DNA of 64,000 nucleotides. Source: an uncultured Prevotella sp. GTDB lineage: Bacteria; Bacteroidota; Bacteroidia; Bacteroidales; Bacteroidaceae. The notes under the pieces are model-generated. The model had not been told where the DNA came from. It did not search any database and saw only the letters and a program-made list of their open reading frames with translations. Both the position numbers and the translations under genes were made by a program. Shown here in pieces: positions 36,030-45,408 of this stretch (position 1 is the stretch's first letter; each line of letters starts with the position of its first letter). The stretch lies in contig UQRP01000010.1 in assembly GCA_900543585.1 (NCBI GenBank), positions 1-64,000 of the forward strand. The letters run 5' to 3'.

Positions 36030-37967
36030 ATGAGTCAGCAAACGGCAATACAGTCCTTACAGGAGCAGCGCTTGCTTCTCCAAATGGAATATCATACAGA
36101 GAAAGAGGCTTTCAGGAAACAGACAGAGGCGATGGGCATCGGTCGCAAAGTCAAGCGCGGCGATGCCTGGTATCCGCTAAGGGTGGGGGAGAGCCATTAC
36201 AACTCCCTCAACCAGATGACTGTAGAGGTGTTCCGCACTACAGACCAGGACATAGAACACAACTTTGAGTTTGGCAAGCCTGTGATGTTCTTCTTTCTCA
36301 AGGAGGACGACAAGGGCACGAAGAGCGTGAGATACTTCGGCTTCTCAGGCACGGTGTCGTATGTCGATGGCGACCGTATGGTCGTTGTCGTGCCCGAAGG
36401 TCATGCCCTTGACATCCAGAGCTCGGAACGCCCTGTGGGCGTGCAGCTCTCCTTTGACGAGACGAGCTACCGCACGATGTTCGACGCCCTCGACCGTGTC
36501 ATCAATGCCAAGAGTGGGCGTTTAGCCTATCTCCGCGACTTGTTCTACTCCAAGACGCCCGCTCAGAAGTTCTCCTTCGACGCTCTCTCCTTTCCCTGGC
36601 TCAACAAGACGCAGGAGGCTGCCGTCAACGAGGTGCTGCGTGCCAAGGACGTGGCCATCGTCCACGGTCCTCCCGGCACGGGCAAGACGACAACACTCGT
36701 GGAGGCCATCAACGAGACGCTGATGCGCGAGAGTCAGGTCTTAGTCTGCGCTCAGAGCAACATGGCTGTGGACTGGATATGCGAGAAGCTCGTCGACCGC
36801 GGCATCAACGTGCTGCGCATCGGCAATCCCACGCGTGTCAACGACAAGATGCTCGGCTTCACCTATGAGCGCCGCTTTGAGGGCCATCCCGACTACCCAC
36901 AGCTGTGGGCCATCCGCAAGGCTATCCGCGAGTTGCGGAAACGTCGGAAAGGCCGCGACGACAACTTCCACCAGAAGCTCGAAAGACTGAAGGCACGGGC
37001 CACGGAACTGGAGATACGTATCAATGCCGAACTCTTCGGTGAGGCCCGTGTCATCGCTGCCACCCTCGTGGGGTCGGCCAGCCGCCTGTTGGAGGGTATG
37101 AAGTTCAGCACCCTCTTCATCGATGAGGCTGCCCAGGCCTTGGAGGCAGCATGCTGGATTCCCATGCGACGTGTGGGTCGTGTCATCCTCGCCGGTGACC
37201 ACTGCCAGCTGCCGCCGACGGTGAAGAACATGATGGCCCTCAAGGCCGGGCTCGGCAAGACGCTCATGGAGCGCATCGTGGAGAACAAGCCGGAATGCGT
37301 CTCCCTGCTGCAGGTGCAGTACCGTATGAACGACGCCATCATGCACTTCTCCTCGGAGTGGTTCTATGGTGGCAAAGTGAAGACGGCGGAGGCGGTGAGA
37401 CAGCGCCATGGCATCTTGGACTATGATATCCCGATAGAATGGCGCAGCATGATGCCTGAGGTCATGGACGCTACGTCGGCTGACACGTCGGAAACGCCTG
37501 AAGATGCTCCGGCACCGGGCGGAGAGGAGTTTGTCGGCGAGAGCTATGGACGTATCAACCGTAGCGAGGCCGAGGAGACGCTGACGGTGTTGGAGGAGTA
37601 TTTTACGAAGATAGGCAAGCTGCGCATCTTGGACGAACAGATCGACGTCGGTGTCATCTCGCCCTATCGGGCACAGGTGCAGTATCTCCGGCGGCTTATC
37701 AAGAAGCGGGAGTTCTTTAAGCCTTATCGTCGCCTGATAACTGTCAACACCGTTGACGGCTTCCAGGGTCAGGAGCGTGACATCATCCTCATCTCCATGG
37801 TGCGGTCTAATGCCGAGGGGCAGATAGGCTTCCTCCGCGACCTCAGACGTATGAATGTTGCCATCACGCGGGCCCGGATGAAGCTCATCATCCTCGGCGA
37901 TGCAGCAACGTTGACCAGACACCCCTTCTATAAAAAGCTTTATGAGTACATCGAAAGTCTCAAATAA
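36030..37967 (+). CDS. SMUBP2/IGHMBP2-like superfamily 1B helicase
   Basis: ATP-dependent nucleic-acid helicase of 645 residues. An N-terminal ~150-residue beta-rich domain precedes the motor. Motifs in order: Walker A GPPGTGKTT (Lys219), AQSNMAVDWI (Ia), Walker B FIDEAAQALEAACW, GDHCQLPPTV (III), VQYRMNDAIMHFSS (IV), TVDGFQGQERDIILISMVRSN (V) and MNVAITRARMKLIILGD (VI). Similar proteins are widespread in Bacteroidota and usually annotated as DNA-binding helicase. It has no nuclease domain, unlike the helicase at 19369. It shares a transcript with the MATE gene, whose likely start overlaps its end. The cellular role is not known. Confidence 0.9.
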   Translation: MSQQTAIQSLQEQRLLLQMEYHTEKEAFRKQTEAMGIGRKVKRGDAWYPLRVGESHYNSLNQMTVEVFRTTDQDIEHNFEFGKPVMFFFLKEDDKGTKSVRYFGFSGTVSYVDGDRMVVVVPEGHALDIQSSERPVGVQLSFDETSYRTMFDALDRVINAKSGRLAYLRDLFYSKTPAQKFSFDALSFPWLNKTQEAAVNEVLRAKDVAIVHGPPGTGKTTTLVEAINETLMRESQVLVCAQSNMAVDWICEKLVDRGINVLRIGNPTRVNDKMLGFTYERRFEGHPDYPQLWAIRKAIRELRKRRKGRDDNFHQKLERLKARATELEIRINAELFGEARVIAATLVGSASRLLEGMKFSTLFIDEAAQALEAACWIPMRRVGRVILAGDHCQLPPTVKNMMALKAGLGKTLMERIVENKPECVSLLQVQYRMNDAIMHFSSEWFYGGKVKTAEAVRQRHGILDYDIPIEWRSMMPEVMDATSADTSETPEDAPAPGGEEFVGESYGRINRSEAEETLTVLEEYFTKIGKLRILDEQIDVGVISPYRAQVQYLRRLIKKREFFKPYRRLITVNTVDGFQGQERDIILISMVRSNAEGQIGFLRDLRRMNVAITRARMKLIILGDAATLTRHPFYKKLYEYIESLK

Positions 37968-39318
37968 TCATATCAGTGACATGACGGTGGGCAATCCCAC
38001 CAAAGATATTCTGTGGTTTGCCTTGCCGCTTATCTTGGGCTACATCCTCCAACAGATGTACCTCATCATCGATGCAGCCATCGTGGGCCGCTGGATTGGT
38101 GTGGGCGCGTTGGCGGCTGTGGGGGCTTCGTCGTCGGTGATGTTCCTCGTCATGGGCTTCTGCAATGGCTCCTGCGCTGGCTTTGCCATTCCTATTGCCC
38201 AAGCCTTCGGTGCCAAGGACTTCCGCAAGATGCGCGTCTATGTGGCCAATGCCGTGCGTATCGCCATTGTCATGTCCATCGTGGTGACGCTGCTGACGTG
38301 CATTCTGTGCTCCACCATCCTGCATATCGTCAACACGCCGGCGGATGTCTTCGACGACGCCTACACCTTTCTCTTCTTGCAGTTTCTCGCCATTCCCTTT
38401 ACGATTGCTTATAATCTCTTTGCAGGATTCATCAGGGCCCTCGGCGACTCCCGTCAGCCGTTCTATTTCCTTATCTTTTCCTCGGTCATCAACATCCTGC
38501 TTGATGTTGTCCTCATCCTCGGCTTGGGCATGGGCGTGGCAGGTGCCGGTCTGGCGACGCTGCTCTCACAGCTGCTGGCCTCCATTCTCTGCGTTTGGTA
38601 TATCGCCTGCCACATGCAACTGCTCATTCCCCATGGAGAGGAGCGCTGCTACGACAATAAGCGCATCAGCATCCTGCTGAACAACGGCATGCCGATGGGT
38701 TTGCAGTTCTCTATCACGGCGATAGGCTCCATCATGCTCCAGAGTTCCAACAACGCCTTGGGCACCATCTATGTGGCATCGTTCACGGCGGCTATGCGCA
38801 TCAAGTACCTCTTCACCTGTGTCTTTGAGAATATTGGCGTGGCCATGGCCACCTACTGTGGACAGAACATCGGCGCCCGCCGCCTCGACAGAGTAAGGAT
38901 GGGGGAGTGGTCGGCAGTGAAGATCATGCTCGTCTATTTCGTCTTTACGGCGCTCGTCATATTCCCCTTTGCCGATTATATGATGGAGCTCTTTGTGGAG
39001 TCCGGCGAGCAAGCCGTGGTGGCCAATGCCGCGAAGATGATGCGCATCAGCTGCTATTTCTATCCGGCTTTAGGCATGCTCACCATCTTCCGCTACAGCA
39101 TCCAAGGCTTGGGTTACAGCAACCTCTCCATGCTCTCGGGAGTCATGGAGATGATAGCGCGCTGTGGTGTCAGCCTGTGGCTCGTGCCGGTCTTTGCCTT
39201 TACGGGGGTGTGCTTCGGCGACCCTGTGGCCTGGATCTTCGCCGACCTCTTCCTCTTCCCCGCCTTCTTCCTCCTCTATCGGCACTTGAAGAAAAAGCTG
39301 TTAGGTGTTAGATGTTAG
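37942..39318 (+). CDS. MATE-family multidrug/cation antiporter
   Basis: Inner-membrane exporter of 458 residues with about 12 hydrophobic segments and MATE features (LPLILGYILQQMYLIIDAAIVGRWIG near the N-terminus). The start may be the ATG at 37942, overlapping the helicase by 26 bases, or the ATG at 37981. The C-terminus is odd: after HLKKKL the codons come from a heptamer repeat tract (TTAGGTGTTAGATGTTAG), giving LGVRC and the stop codon itself. Function is probably unaffected because only the extreme cytosolic tail is changed. Substrate unknown. Confidence 0.9.
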   Translation: MSTSKVSNNHISDMTVGNPTKDILWFALPLILGYILQQMYLIIDAAIVGRWIGVGALAAVGASSSVMFLVMGFCNGSCAGFAIPIAQAFGAKDFRKMRVYVANAVRIAIVMSIVVTLLTCILCSTILHIVNTPADVFDDAYTFLFLQFLAIPFTIAYNLFAGFIRALGDSRQPFYFLIFSSVINILLDVVLILGLGMGVAGAGLATLLSQLLASILCVWYIACHMQLLIPHGEERCYDNKRISILLNNGMPMGLQFSITAIGSIMLQSSNNALGTIYVASFTAAMRIKYLFTCVFENIGVAMATYCGQNIGARRLDRVRMGEWSAVKIMLVYFVFTALVIFPFADYMMELFVESGEQAVVANAAKMMRISCYFYPALGMLTIFRYSIQGLGYSNLSMLSGVMEMIARCGVSLWLVPVFAFTGVCFGDPVAWIFADLFLFPAFFLLYRHLKKKLLGVRC

Positions 39319-39468
39319 GTGTTAGGTGTTAGGTGTTGGGTGTTAGGTGTTGGGTGTTAATGATATGTCTCTTGGTGATAAAGCTGCTATGGTTTACAGT
39401 CCTGACAATGCTAAGCATCCCCCGAAAAACAATTCATTATCACCTAACACCCAACACCTACCACCTAA
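39301..39468. repeat. Heptamer tract with inverted second copy, locus B
   Basis: About nine TTAGGTG/TTGGGTG units run from 39301 to about 39360 and end with TTAATGATATG. After a 68-base spacer an inverted copy (CATTATCACCTAACACCC to about 39468) follows, so the two arms can form a long stem. The first arm contains the MATE stop codon. It may act as terminator between MATE and argS. Confidence 0.8.
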
Positions 39469-39517
39469 GATTGCATTTATTGTGACGATTTATCTGCTGA
39501 AGTTCGGCTTTTTTGCG

Positions 39518-39525
39518 TAACTTTG
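39518..39525 (+). promoter_or_regulatory. -7 box for argS
   Basis: TAACTTTG, 27 bases before the argS ATG. Confidence 0.6.
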
Positions 39526-39552
39526 CATCCATAAACAAATTAGACTGTAAAA

Positions 39553-41361
39553 ATGAATATTGAGCAAGAGATAAGCTCTGCGGCCATCCAAGCCGTCAAG
39601 GAGCTCTATGGGCAGGAAGTGCCTGCCAAGATGGTAACGTTGCAGAAGACGAAGCCTGGCTTCGAGGGAAACATCACGCTCGTCGTCTTCCCTTTCCTGA
39701 AGATTTCTCATAAGAAGCCTCAGGACACAGCCGTGGAGATTGGCGAAAAACTCGTCCAGGACTGCAAAGCCGTAGCTGCCTATAATGCCGTCGGCGGATT
39801 CCTGAATATCGTGGTGGCACCGGAGGCTTGGCTCGAACTCCTCGACGACATCGACAAGGATGCTCACTATGGTGAGAAACCGGTCACCGACAAGTCGCCA
39901 CTCTATATGGTGGAGTATTCCTCACCGAACACCAACAAGCCCTTGCACTTAGGACATGTCCGCAACAACCTCTTGGGCTGGAGCCTGGCAAAGATTCTGG
40001 AGGCTAACGGCTATAAGGTCATCAAGACGAATATTGTCAACGACCGTGGTATCCATATCATGAAGTCGATGCTGGCCTGGCTGAAGTGGGGCAACGGCTG
40101 CACACCGGAGTCGACGGGCAAGAAGGGCGACCACCTCATCGGCGACTTCTACGTCCTCTTCGACAAGCATTACAAGGAGGAGTGCGCTGAGCTGGCAAAG
40201 CAGTATGTGGCCGAGGGCCTCACCGAGGAACAGGCTGAGGAGAAGGCTAAGAACGAGGCTCCTCTCATCAAGGAGGCACACCGCATGCTCGTGAAATGGG
40301 AAGCTGGTGACAAGGAGATTCGTGACCTCTGGGCGAAGATGAACGCATGGGTCTACAAAGGCTTCGACGAGACTTATAAGGCCCTCGGCGTCAGCTTCGA
40401 CAAGATATATTATGAGAGCAACACCTATATCGAAGGCAAGCGCAAGGTGATGGAAGGCTTGAAAAAAGGCCTCTTCTATCAGAAGGAGGACGGCAGCATC
40501 TGGGCCGACCTCACGGGTGACGGCCTCGACCAGAAGCTCCTCATCCGTTCCGATGGCACTACGGTGTATATGACTCAGGACATCGGCACGGCGGAGATGC
40601 GCTTCAACGACTATCCTATCGACAAGATGATTTACGTCGTGGGCAATGAGCAGAACTACCACTTCCAGGTGCTCTCCATCCTCCTCGACCGCCTTGGCTT
40701 CAAATGGGGCAAGGACCTCGTCCACTTCTCTTATGGCATGGTGGAGCTCCCCAACGGTAAGATGAAGAGCCGTGAGGGTACCGTCGTCGATGCCGACGAC
40801 CTCATCGCCGAGATGATCGCGGATGCCCGCAAGACGAGTGAGGAGCACGGACAGTCAAAGGACTTCTCTGAGGCTGAGAAGAGCGAGATAGCCCGCATTG
40901 TCGGCCTCGGCGCACTGAAATACTTCATCTTGAAGGTTGACGCCCGCAAGAACATGCTCTTCAACCCCGCTGAGTCCATTGACTTCAATGGTAACACAGG
41001 TCCGTTCATCCAGTACACCTACGCCCGCATCCAGTCCATCCTCCGCAAGGCTGGTGACAGCGCAGCCTTCAATGGTGCGGTGGCCTATGAGCCCAATGGC
41101 AAGGAGGTGGAGCTGATACAGAAGTTGAACGCCTTCAAGGATGCTGTGGCTGACGCCGGACAGAACTACAACCCTGCTGGCATTGCTAACTACACCTATG
41201 AGCTGACCAAGCTCTTCAACCAGTTCTACCACGACTACAGCATCCTCTCTGCCGACACCGACGCCGAGAAGATGTTCCGTCTGAAGCTGGCCCGCAACGT
41301 AGGTAAGACGATTAAGAACGCCATGGAGCTCCTCGGCATCGAGGTGCCCGAGCGCATGTAA
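39553..41361 (+). CDS. argS: Arginyl-tRNA synthetase
   Basis: Class I aminoacyl-tRNA synthetase charging tRNA-Arg, 602 residues, cytosolic. The N-terminal additional domain (~residues 1-110) is followed by the Rossmann core with the HIGH motif in SSPNTNKPLHLGHVRNN and the KMSKS-equivalent loop in LPNGKMKSREGTVVDADDL. The C-terminal DALR anticodon-binding domain contains FIQYTYARIQSILRKAG and ends with LLGIEVPERM, the typical ArgS terminus. The length is normal. The RNase H gene begins 12 bases later and is probably co-transcribed. Confidence 0.97.
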   Translation: MNIEQEISSAAIQAVKELYGQEVPAKMVTLQKTKPGFEGNITLVVFPFLKISHKKPQDTAVEIGEKLVQDCKAVAAYNAVGGFLNIVVAPEAWLELLDDIDKDAHYGEKPVTDKSPLYMVEYSSPNTNKPLHLGHVRNNLLGWSLAKILEANGYKVIKTNIVNDRGIHIMKSMLAWLKWGNGCTPESTGKKGDHLIGDFYVLFDKHYKEECAELAKQYVAEGLTEEQAEEKAKNEAPLIKEAHRMLVKWEAGDKEIRDLWAKMNAWVYKGFDETYKALGVSFDKIYYESNTYIEGKRKVMEGLKKGLFYQKEDGSIWADLTGDGLDQKLLIRSDGTTVYMTQDIGTAEMRFNDYPIDKMIYVVGNEQNYHFQVLSILLDRLGFKWGKDLVHFSYGMVELPNGKMKSREGTVVDADDLIAEMIADARKTSEEHGQSKDFSEAEKSEIARIVGLGALKYFILKVDARKNMLFNPAESIDFNGNTGPFIQYTYARIQSILRKAGDSAAFNGAVAYEPNGKEVELIQKLNAFKDAVADAGQNYNPAGIANYTYELTKLFNQFYHDYSILSADTDAEKMFRLKLARNVGKTIKNAMELLGIEVPERM

Positions 41362-41373
41362 TATCTTAGAAGT

Positions 41374-41877
41374 TTGGAAAACACCAATTTTCATCATAGT
41401 GCGGCGGGACAGGAAAGCCCCGCCGTTTCTGTCTTCGACCTTCATCCGCAGGTCAGACCTAACGCGTGGGCCGTCGATGCGGCCTGTTCCGGCAATCCCG
41501 GTCCAATGGAATATCAGGGCATAGACCTGACGACGGGAGAGCAGGTGTTTCATTTCGGACCTTGCTATCCGGACGGCAGAGAGGTCTATGGCACTAATAA
41601 CATCGGGGAGTTCCTGGCCATCGTCCATGCCTTGGCACTCATGGAGAAGCTGGGCATCACCGACAAGACCATCTATTCAGACTCTTACAACGCCATCCTC
41701 TGGGTGCGGAAGAAGCACTGCAAGACCAACTTGGAGCGTAGCGATGCCACGGAGCCGCTCTTCAACATCATCGCGCGCGCCGAGCAATGGTTACGGACCC
41801 ACCAGATCAGAGTTCCTATCATCCAATGGCAGACAAAAGGCTGGGGCGATATCCCCGCCGACTTCGGAAGAAAGTAG
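41374..41877 (+). CDS. Ribonuclease H family protein
   Basis: Predicted ribonuclease HI that cuts RNA in RNA-DNA hybrids. The four acidic active-site positions are visible: Asp in AWAVDAACSGNPGPMEYQG, Glu in NNIGEFLAIVHAL, Asp in TIYSDSYNAI and Asp in GWGDIPADFGRK. 167 residues in a single domain. No ATG exists before the first catalytic motif, so the start is probably the TTG at 41374; the next ATG (41505) would remove the first catalytic Asp. It follows argS by 12 bases. A very long hairpin lies after it. Confidence 0.85.
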   Translation: MENTNFHHSAAGQESPAVSVFDLHPQVRPNAWAVDAACSGNPGPMEYQGIDLTTGEQVFHFGPCYPDGREVYGTNNIGEFLAIVHALALMEKLGITDKTIYSDSYNAILWVRKKHCKTNLERSDATEPLFNIIARAEQWLRTHQIRVPIIQWQTKGWGDIPADFGRK

Positions 41878-41900
41878 GGGAGGTGTCAGAAGGGGTCTTG

Positions 41901-42038
41901 AGAAGTCCAGAAGTCGCGGAAGTCCGGAAGTCCAGTCATTACATCATTAATACCGGAACTTTATTGGATTACCCACCGGATTATCAGAAGCTTCTGCATA
42001 TGACTGGACTTCCGGACTTCCGCGACTTCCGGACTTCT
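41901..42038. terminator. Very long stem-loop between convergent rnhA-like and rluA-like genes
   Basis: Two 38-base arms (41901-41938 and 42001-42038) are inverted copies with a single mismatch, separated by 62 bases. The arms are built from GAAGTCC-type units. Because the flanking genes converge here, it probably ends transcription in both directions, but it is far longer than a usual terminator and may be a mobile palindromic element. Confidence 0.7.
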
Positions 42039-42061
42039 GATCATACACTTCTGATATACCC

Positions 42062-43708
42062 CTAAAACCCCGCCTTATCCGTGATGGTCATCATCTTTCC
42101 TGTCGCGGGATGGCGGAAGGTGATGGCTTCGGCGTGGAGGTAGAGGCGGTCGGCAGGCTCGCCGTAGAGTTTGTCGCCCTTGATGGGGTTGTCAAGGCCG
42201 AGACGGTGCGCACAATGTACACGCAGCTGATGGGTGCGACCCGTACGGGGCCACAGCCAGATGCGCGTGGGTGACACATATTTATAGTAGGTGACAGCGG
42301 GACGCCCGTTGTCGAAGTCTACAACCTGACGGGGACGGTCGTCAACGTCGGGGCGCAGAGGTAGGGAAATGACGTTGCTGTCGTTTCCCGTTTTTTTATG
42401 TCCATCGTGTTGTGCGTCGTTATCCCGACTTTGCGGAGCTTCTCGCCGTTCGTGGCTGAGGACAGCCACATACCGCTTCTGTATCTGATGGTCCGCAAAC
42501 TGCTTCTGAAGATTGTGGTAGGCCTCCATGGTCTTGGCGATAATCATGACGCCACTCGTGTCCATGTCGAGGCGGTGGACGATGAGGGGCGAGTCGGTAT
42601 CGGGATAGCGCTGGCGCATGAGGCTGTAGACGCTCTGTCGCCCGCTCTTCCCCGGTACGGAGAGAAGGCCGGAGGGTTTGCTGACAACACAGAGGCTGTC
42701 GTCCTCATAGAGCACCTTGAGCTGGGCAGCGAGGCGGTCGTCATCGCGGCTGCTCTCCAAGGGGTTGGCGTCGACGGCGATACCTTGCAGCATCCACTTC
42801 AGAATGGGCTTGCATTTGCTGTTGCAGGCAGGATAGTATTGCAGGTGGTGACGTATCTCCCCCTTCGGACTCTCGCCCCACCAGAACATCGCCATGTTCA
42901 CGGGTTTCATTCCATGCGTGAGGGCATATTGCAGGAGCTTGGGCTCGCAGCACTCACCGGAACCGGCAGGAGGAATCGCTGAGCCGGCAACACTGTTGTC
43001 GGCCGCATGATACCAGCGCGTAATCTCTATGAGGTCCATGGTCTCGCCTTTGCCATTGTGCATGCGGAAGTTATGGAAGAGCCAGCGTTGCAGGTCGTCG
43101 CTCTTGCGGCGTCGCAACGTCTTCAGAGCGCTGACCCTGGCTTTGATGGCCTCCTCGGCTTTCAGCCTCTCGGCTTCGCGCTCACGCTGCCGCAGCTTCC
43201 AACGGTGCAGTTCAGCATTCTCATACTGTCGGCGGCGGATGAAGGCCTCCTCGCTCTCCCCGTCGTGTCGCTGTTTGTCAAGAGCAGGACGCGGGTCGTC
43301 AGCGGAGGATGTCAGTAGCGGCGCAGTGGCCTTGCAGTCAGCCTGCGCTATCTCGTGGTTGAGGCTGACAATCTCAGCCTCATGCTCCTTGAAATAGCCA
43401 TGCGGCTGGAGGTAGTCGAAGACGGCGGGGACAAAGGCCGGCCAGTCGGAGCGCCCGACAATCTGTCCGCTGTAGCCGGCGAGATAGGTCACAGCGCCGG
43501 AGTGGTGCAGAAGCTCGTCAGCGGGTGCTGTCCCAGGGACCTCCACCACAAGGACGCCGAACATCTTGCCGTGCCTGATCTCATCACGGAAAGCTGTGTC
43601 GGCGGGAGCGTCGCAAAAAGGTGACGGCAGGCCTTCCAGCCATGCCGCCACCTCTTTCGCCGCCTGACGGCAGGCTGCCGACGGCGTATAATAGAATGGA
43701 TTATTCAT
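42062..43708 (-). CDS. RluA-family pseudouridine synthase with long N-terminal extension
   Basis: Predicted RNA pseudouridine synthase. I start at 43708 (MNNPFYYTPSAACRQ), giving 548 residues. The catalytic domain is in the last ~220 residues: LYEDDSLCVVSKPSGLLSVPG, the catalytic Asp motif IVHRLDMDTSGVMIIAKT, and RTGRTHQLRVHCAHRLGLDNPIKGDKLYG. The first ~300 residues are an extension seen in Bacteroidales members, with a charged helical stretch rich in Arg and Glu (about residues 170-250) that may be coiled coil. It starts 5 bases after the transporter stop in a three-gene operon with pyridoxamine kinase. The target uridine, in rRNA or tRNA, cannot be predicted. Confidence 0.88.
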   Translation of the reverse strand: MNNPFYYTPSAACRQAAKEVAAWLEGLPSPFCDAPADTAFRDEIRHGKMFGVLVVEVPGTAPADELLHHSGAVTYLAGYSGQIVGRSDWPAFVPAVFDYLQPHGYFKEHEAEIVSLNHEIAQADCKATAPLLTSSADDPRPALDKQRHDGESEEAFIRRRQYENAELHRWKLRQREREAERLKAEEAIKARVSALKTLRRRKSDDLQRWLFHNFRMHNGKGETMDLIEITRWYHAADNSVAGSAIPPAGSGECCEPKLLQYALTHGMKPVNMAMFWWGESPKGEIRHHLQYYPACNSKCKPILKWMLQGIAVDANPLESSRDDDRLAAQLKVLYEDDSLCVVSKPSGLLSVPGKSGRQSVYSLMRQRYPDTDSPLIVHRLDMDTSGVMIIAKTMEAYHNLQKQFADHQIQKRYVAVLSHERREAPQSRDNDAQHDGHKKTGNDSNVISLPLRPDVDDRPRQVVDFDNGRPAVTYYKYVSPTRIWLWPRTGRTHQLRVHCAHRLGLDNPIKGDKLYGEPADRLYLHAEAITFRHPATGKMMTITDKAGF

Positions 43709-43713
43709 CAGCG

Positions 43714-45375
43714 CTATACGAAGAACATGATGAGCATCTGTGCGATGACTACTCGGATGAACATGCCCAGGGGATAGACGGAAGCGTAGGAGATGCTGGC
43801 CGTGTCGCCTTTGCAGTTGTCGTTGGCATAGCCTAAGGCCATGGGGTTGGCCATACTGCCGCAGAGGATGCCACAGATGGTGCCGAAGTCGTAGCGGTGC
43901 GTCTTCAGGGCGATGATGCCGATGATGACGACGGGGATGAGGGTGATGAGGAAGCCGATGGCGACCCACAGGATACCCTCCGGCCGCATGATGGTAGACA
44001 TGAAGTCCTTACCCGATGCCAGACCTAAGCAGGCGAGGTAGAGGGCCAGGCCAAGCTTGCGCAGCATGAGACTCGCCGACCGTGTGGTGTAGGAAATCAT
44101 GTGACTCTTAGGACCTAACGCGCCGATGATGATACCCATGATGATGGGACCTCCGGCAATGCCAAGGCGGATGGAGCTGCTCATGCCGGGGAAATGGATG
44201 GGGATGGTGCCTAAGGCCAGACCGAGGAAGATGCCGATGAAGATGCTGCCGATATTGGGCTCCTCAAGGGTCTTGACGCTGTTGCCTAAGAAGCGCTCGG
44301 CATTGTCGAGGTCGGCGTGCTTGCCCACGATGGTCACGCGGTCGCCATATTGCAGGCGCAGGTCGTCGCTGGCCAGGAGCTTGATGTCGCCACGCAGTAC
44401 ACGGCTGACATTGACGCCATAGGCAGCGCGCAGGTGGAGCTGGCCGAGATGCTTGCCGTTGAGACCGGCGCGTGTGACGACACAGACACGGCTCTCAACA
44501 TTGGCGTCGATGGCGTTCCAGTCCACATTGTCCTGGTTCCAGTCCTTGTCGAGCTTCTTACCGAAGAGCAACATCATGGCGGCCTCGTCGTCCTTGTTGG
44601 TGACAGCCATCACGGTGTCGTTGACATGGAGCACAGTGTCGGCAACGGGCACGATGACCTCGTTGCCACGCCAGATGCGCGAGATGATGAACTTCACGTG
44701 GGTCATGTGCGCGATGTCGACAATCTTCTTGCCCACGATGGCGGGGTTGATGACGACAAACTGTGCGATATAGGTGTGGTCGTCGTCAGAGAGCGGCTTC
44801 ACCTCCAAGTCGGCAGGCTTGACAAAAATCTTGCGGATGATGACCATGGCGATGATGACACCCACGACACCTAAGGGATAGGTCACGGCGGTGGCCAAAG
44901 CCACACTGCCCGACGACAGGCCGAGGTGGGTCATAGCCTGGGTGGCGGCACCCAAGGCCGGGGTGTTGGTGGTGGCACCGCAAAGCAGACCGACCATGTC
45001 GGGAAGGTTGATGCCCGTCAGCGGAATCAGGATAAGGGCAAAGAGTGTGCCAAAGATGATGACGGCTAAACTCCAGAGGTTCAGCGCCATACCCTCGGAG
45101 CGCAGGGAGCCGAAGAAGTTGGGACCCACGTGGAGGCCGAGGCAGTAGACGAACATGGACAGGCCGAAGGTCTCGATATAGTCTAAGATGTTGCTGTCGA
45201 TAGACAGCTTCAGCTCGCCGGCTAAGATACCGATGAAGAACACCCAGGCGATGCCTAAGGAAATGCCCTTGACTTTTATCTTGCCGAAGCCCAGGCCGAT
45301 GGCGATGATGAGCGAGACAATCACCACTGTCTGTATCGACGAGTGGGTGGTGAACAGAGAGGATAGGTAATCCAT
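43714..45375 (-). CDS. AspT/YidE-type putative transporter with two TrkA-C domains
   Basis: Inner-membrane protein of 553 residues of the aspartate:alanine exchanger superfamily. Five or six N-terminal membrane segments include the conserved CGATTNTPALGAATQAM. Two cytosolic TrkA-C (RCK_C) domains fill the middle (about residues 200-370; VKPLSDDDHTYIAQFVV and ESRVCVVTRAGLNGKHLGQL). A second membrane block ends with GILCGSMANPMALGYAN. The substrate is unknown for most family members. It lies between pyridoxamine kinase (33-base gap) and the pseudouridine synthase gene (5-base gap). Confidence 0.88.
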   Translation of the reverse strand: MDYLSSLFTTHSSIQTVVIVSLIIAIGLGFGKIKVKGISLGIAWVFFIGILAGELKLSIDSNILDYIETFGLSMFVYCLGLHVGPNFFGSLRSEGMALNLWSLAVIIFGTLFALILIPLTGINLPDMVGLLCGATTNTPALGAATQAMTHLGLSSGSVALATAVTYPLGVVGVIIAMVIIRKIFVKPADLEVKPLSDDDHTYIAQFVVINPAIVGKKIVDIAHMTHVKFIISRIWRGNEVIVPVADTVLHVNDTVMAVTNKDDEAAMMLLFGKKLDKDWNQDNVDWNAIDANVESRVCVVTRAGLNGKHLGQLHLRAAYGVNVSRVLRGDIKLLASDDLRLQYGDRVTIVGKHADLDNAERFLGNSVKTLEEPNIGSIFIGIFLGLALGTIPIHFPGMSSSIRLGIAGGPIIMGIIIGALGPKSHMISYTTRSASLMLRKLGLALYLACLGLASGKDFMSTIMRPEGILWVAIGFLITLIPVVIIGIIALKTHRYDFGTICGILCGSMANPMALGYANDNCKGDTASISYASVYPLGMFIRVVIAQMLIMFFV

Positions 45376-45408
45376 TTTAAGCTAACATTATGTTACTTCC
45401 TGTCAGAC

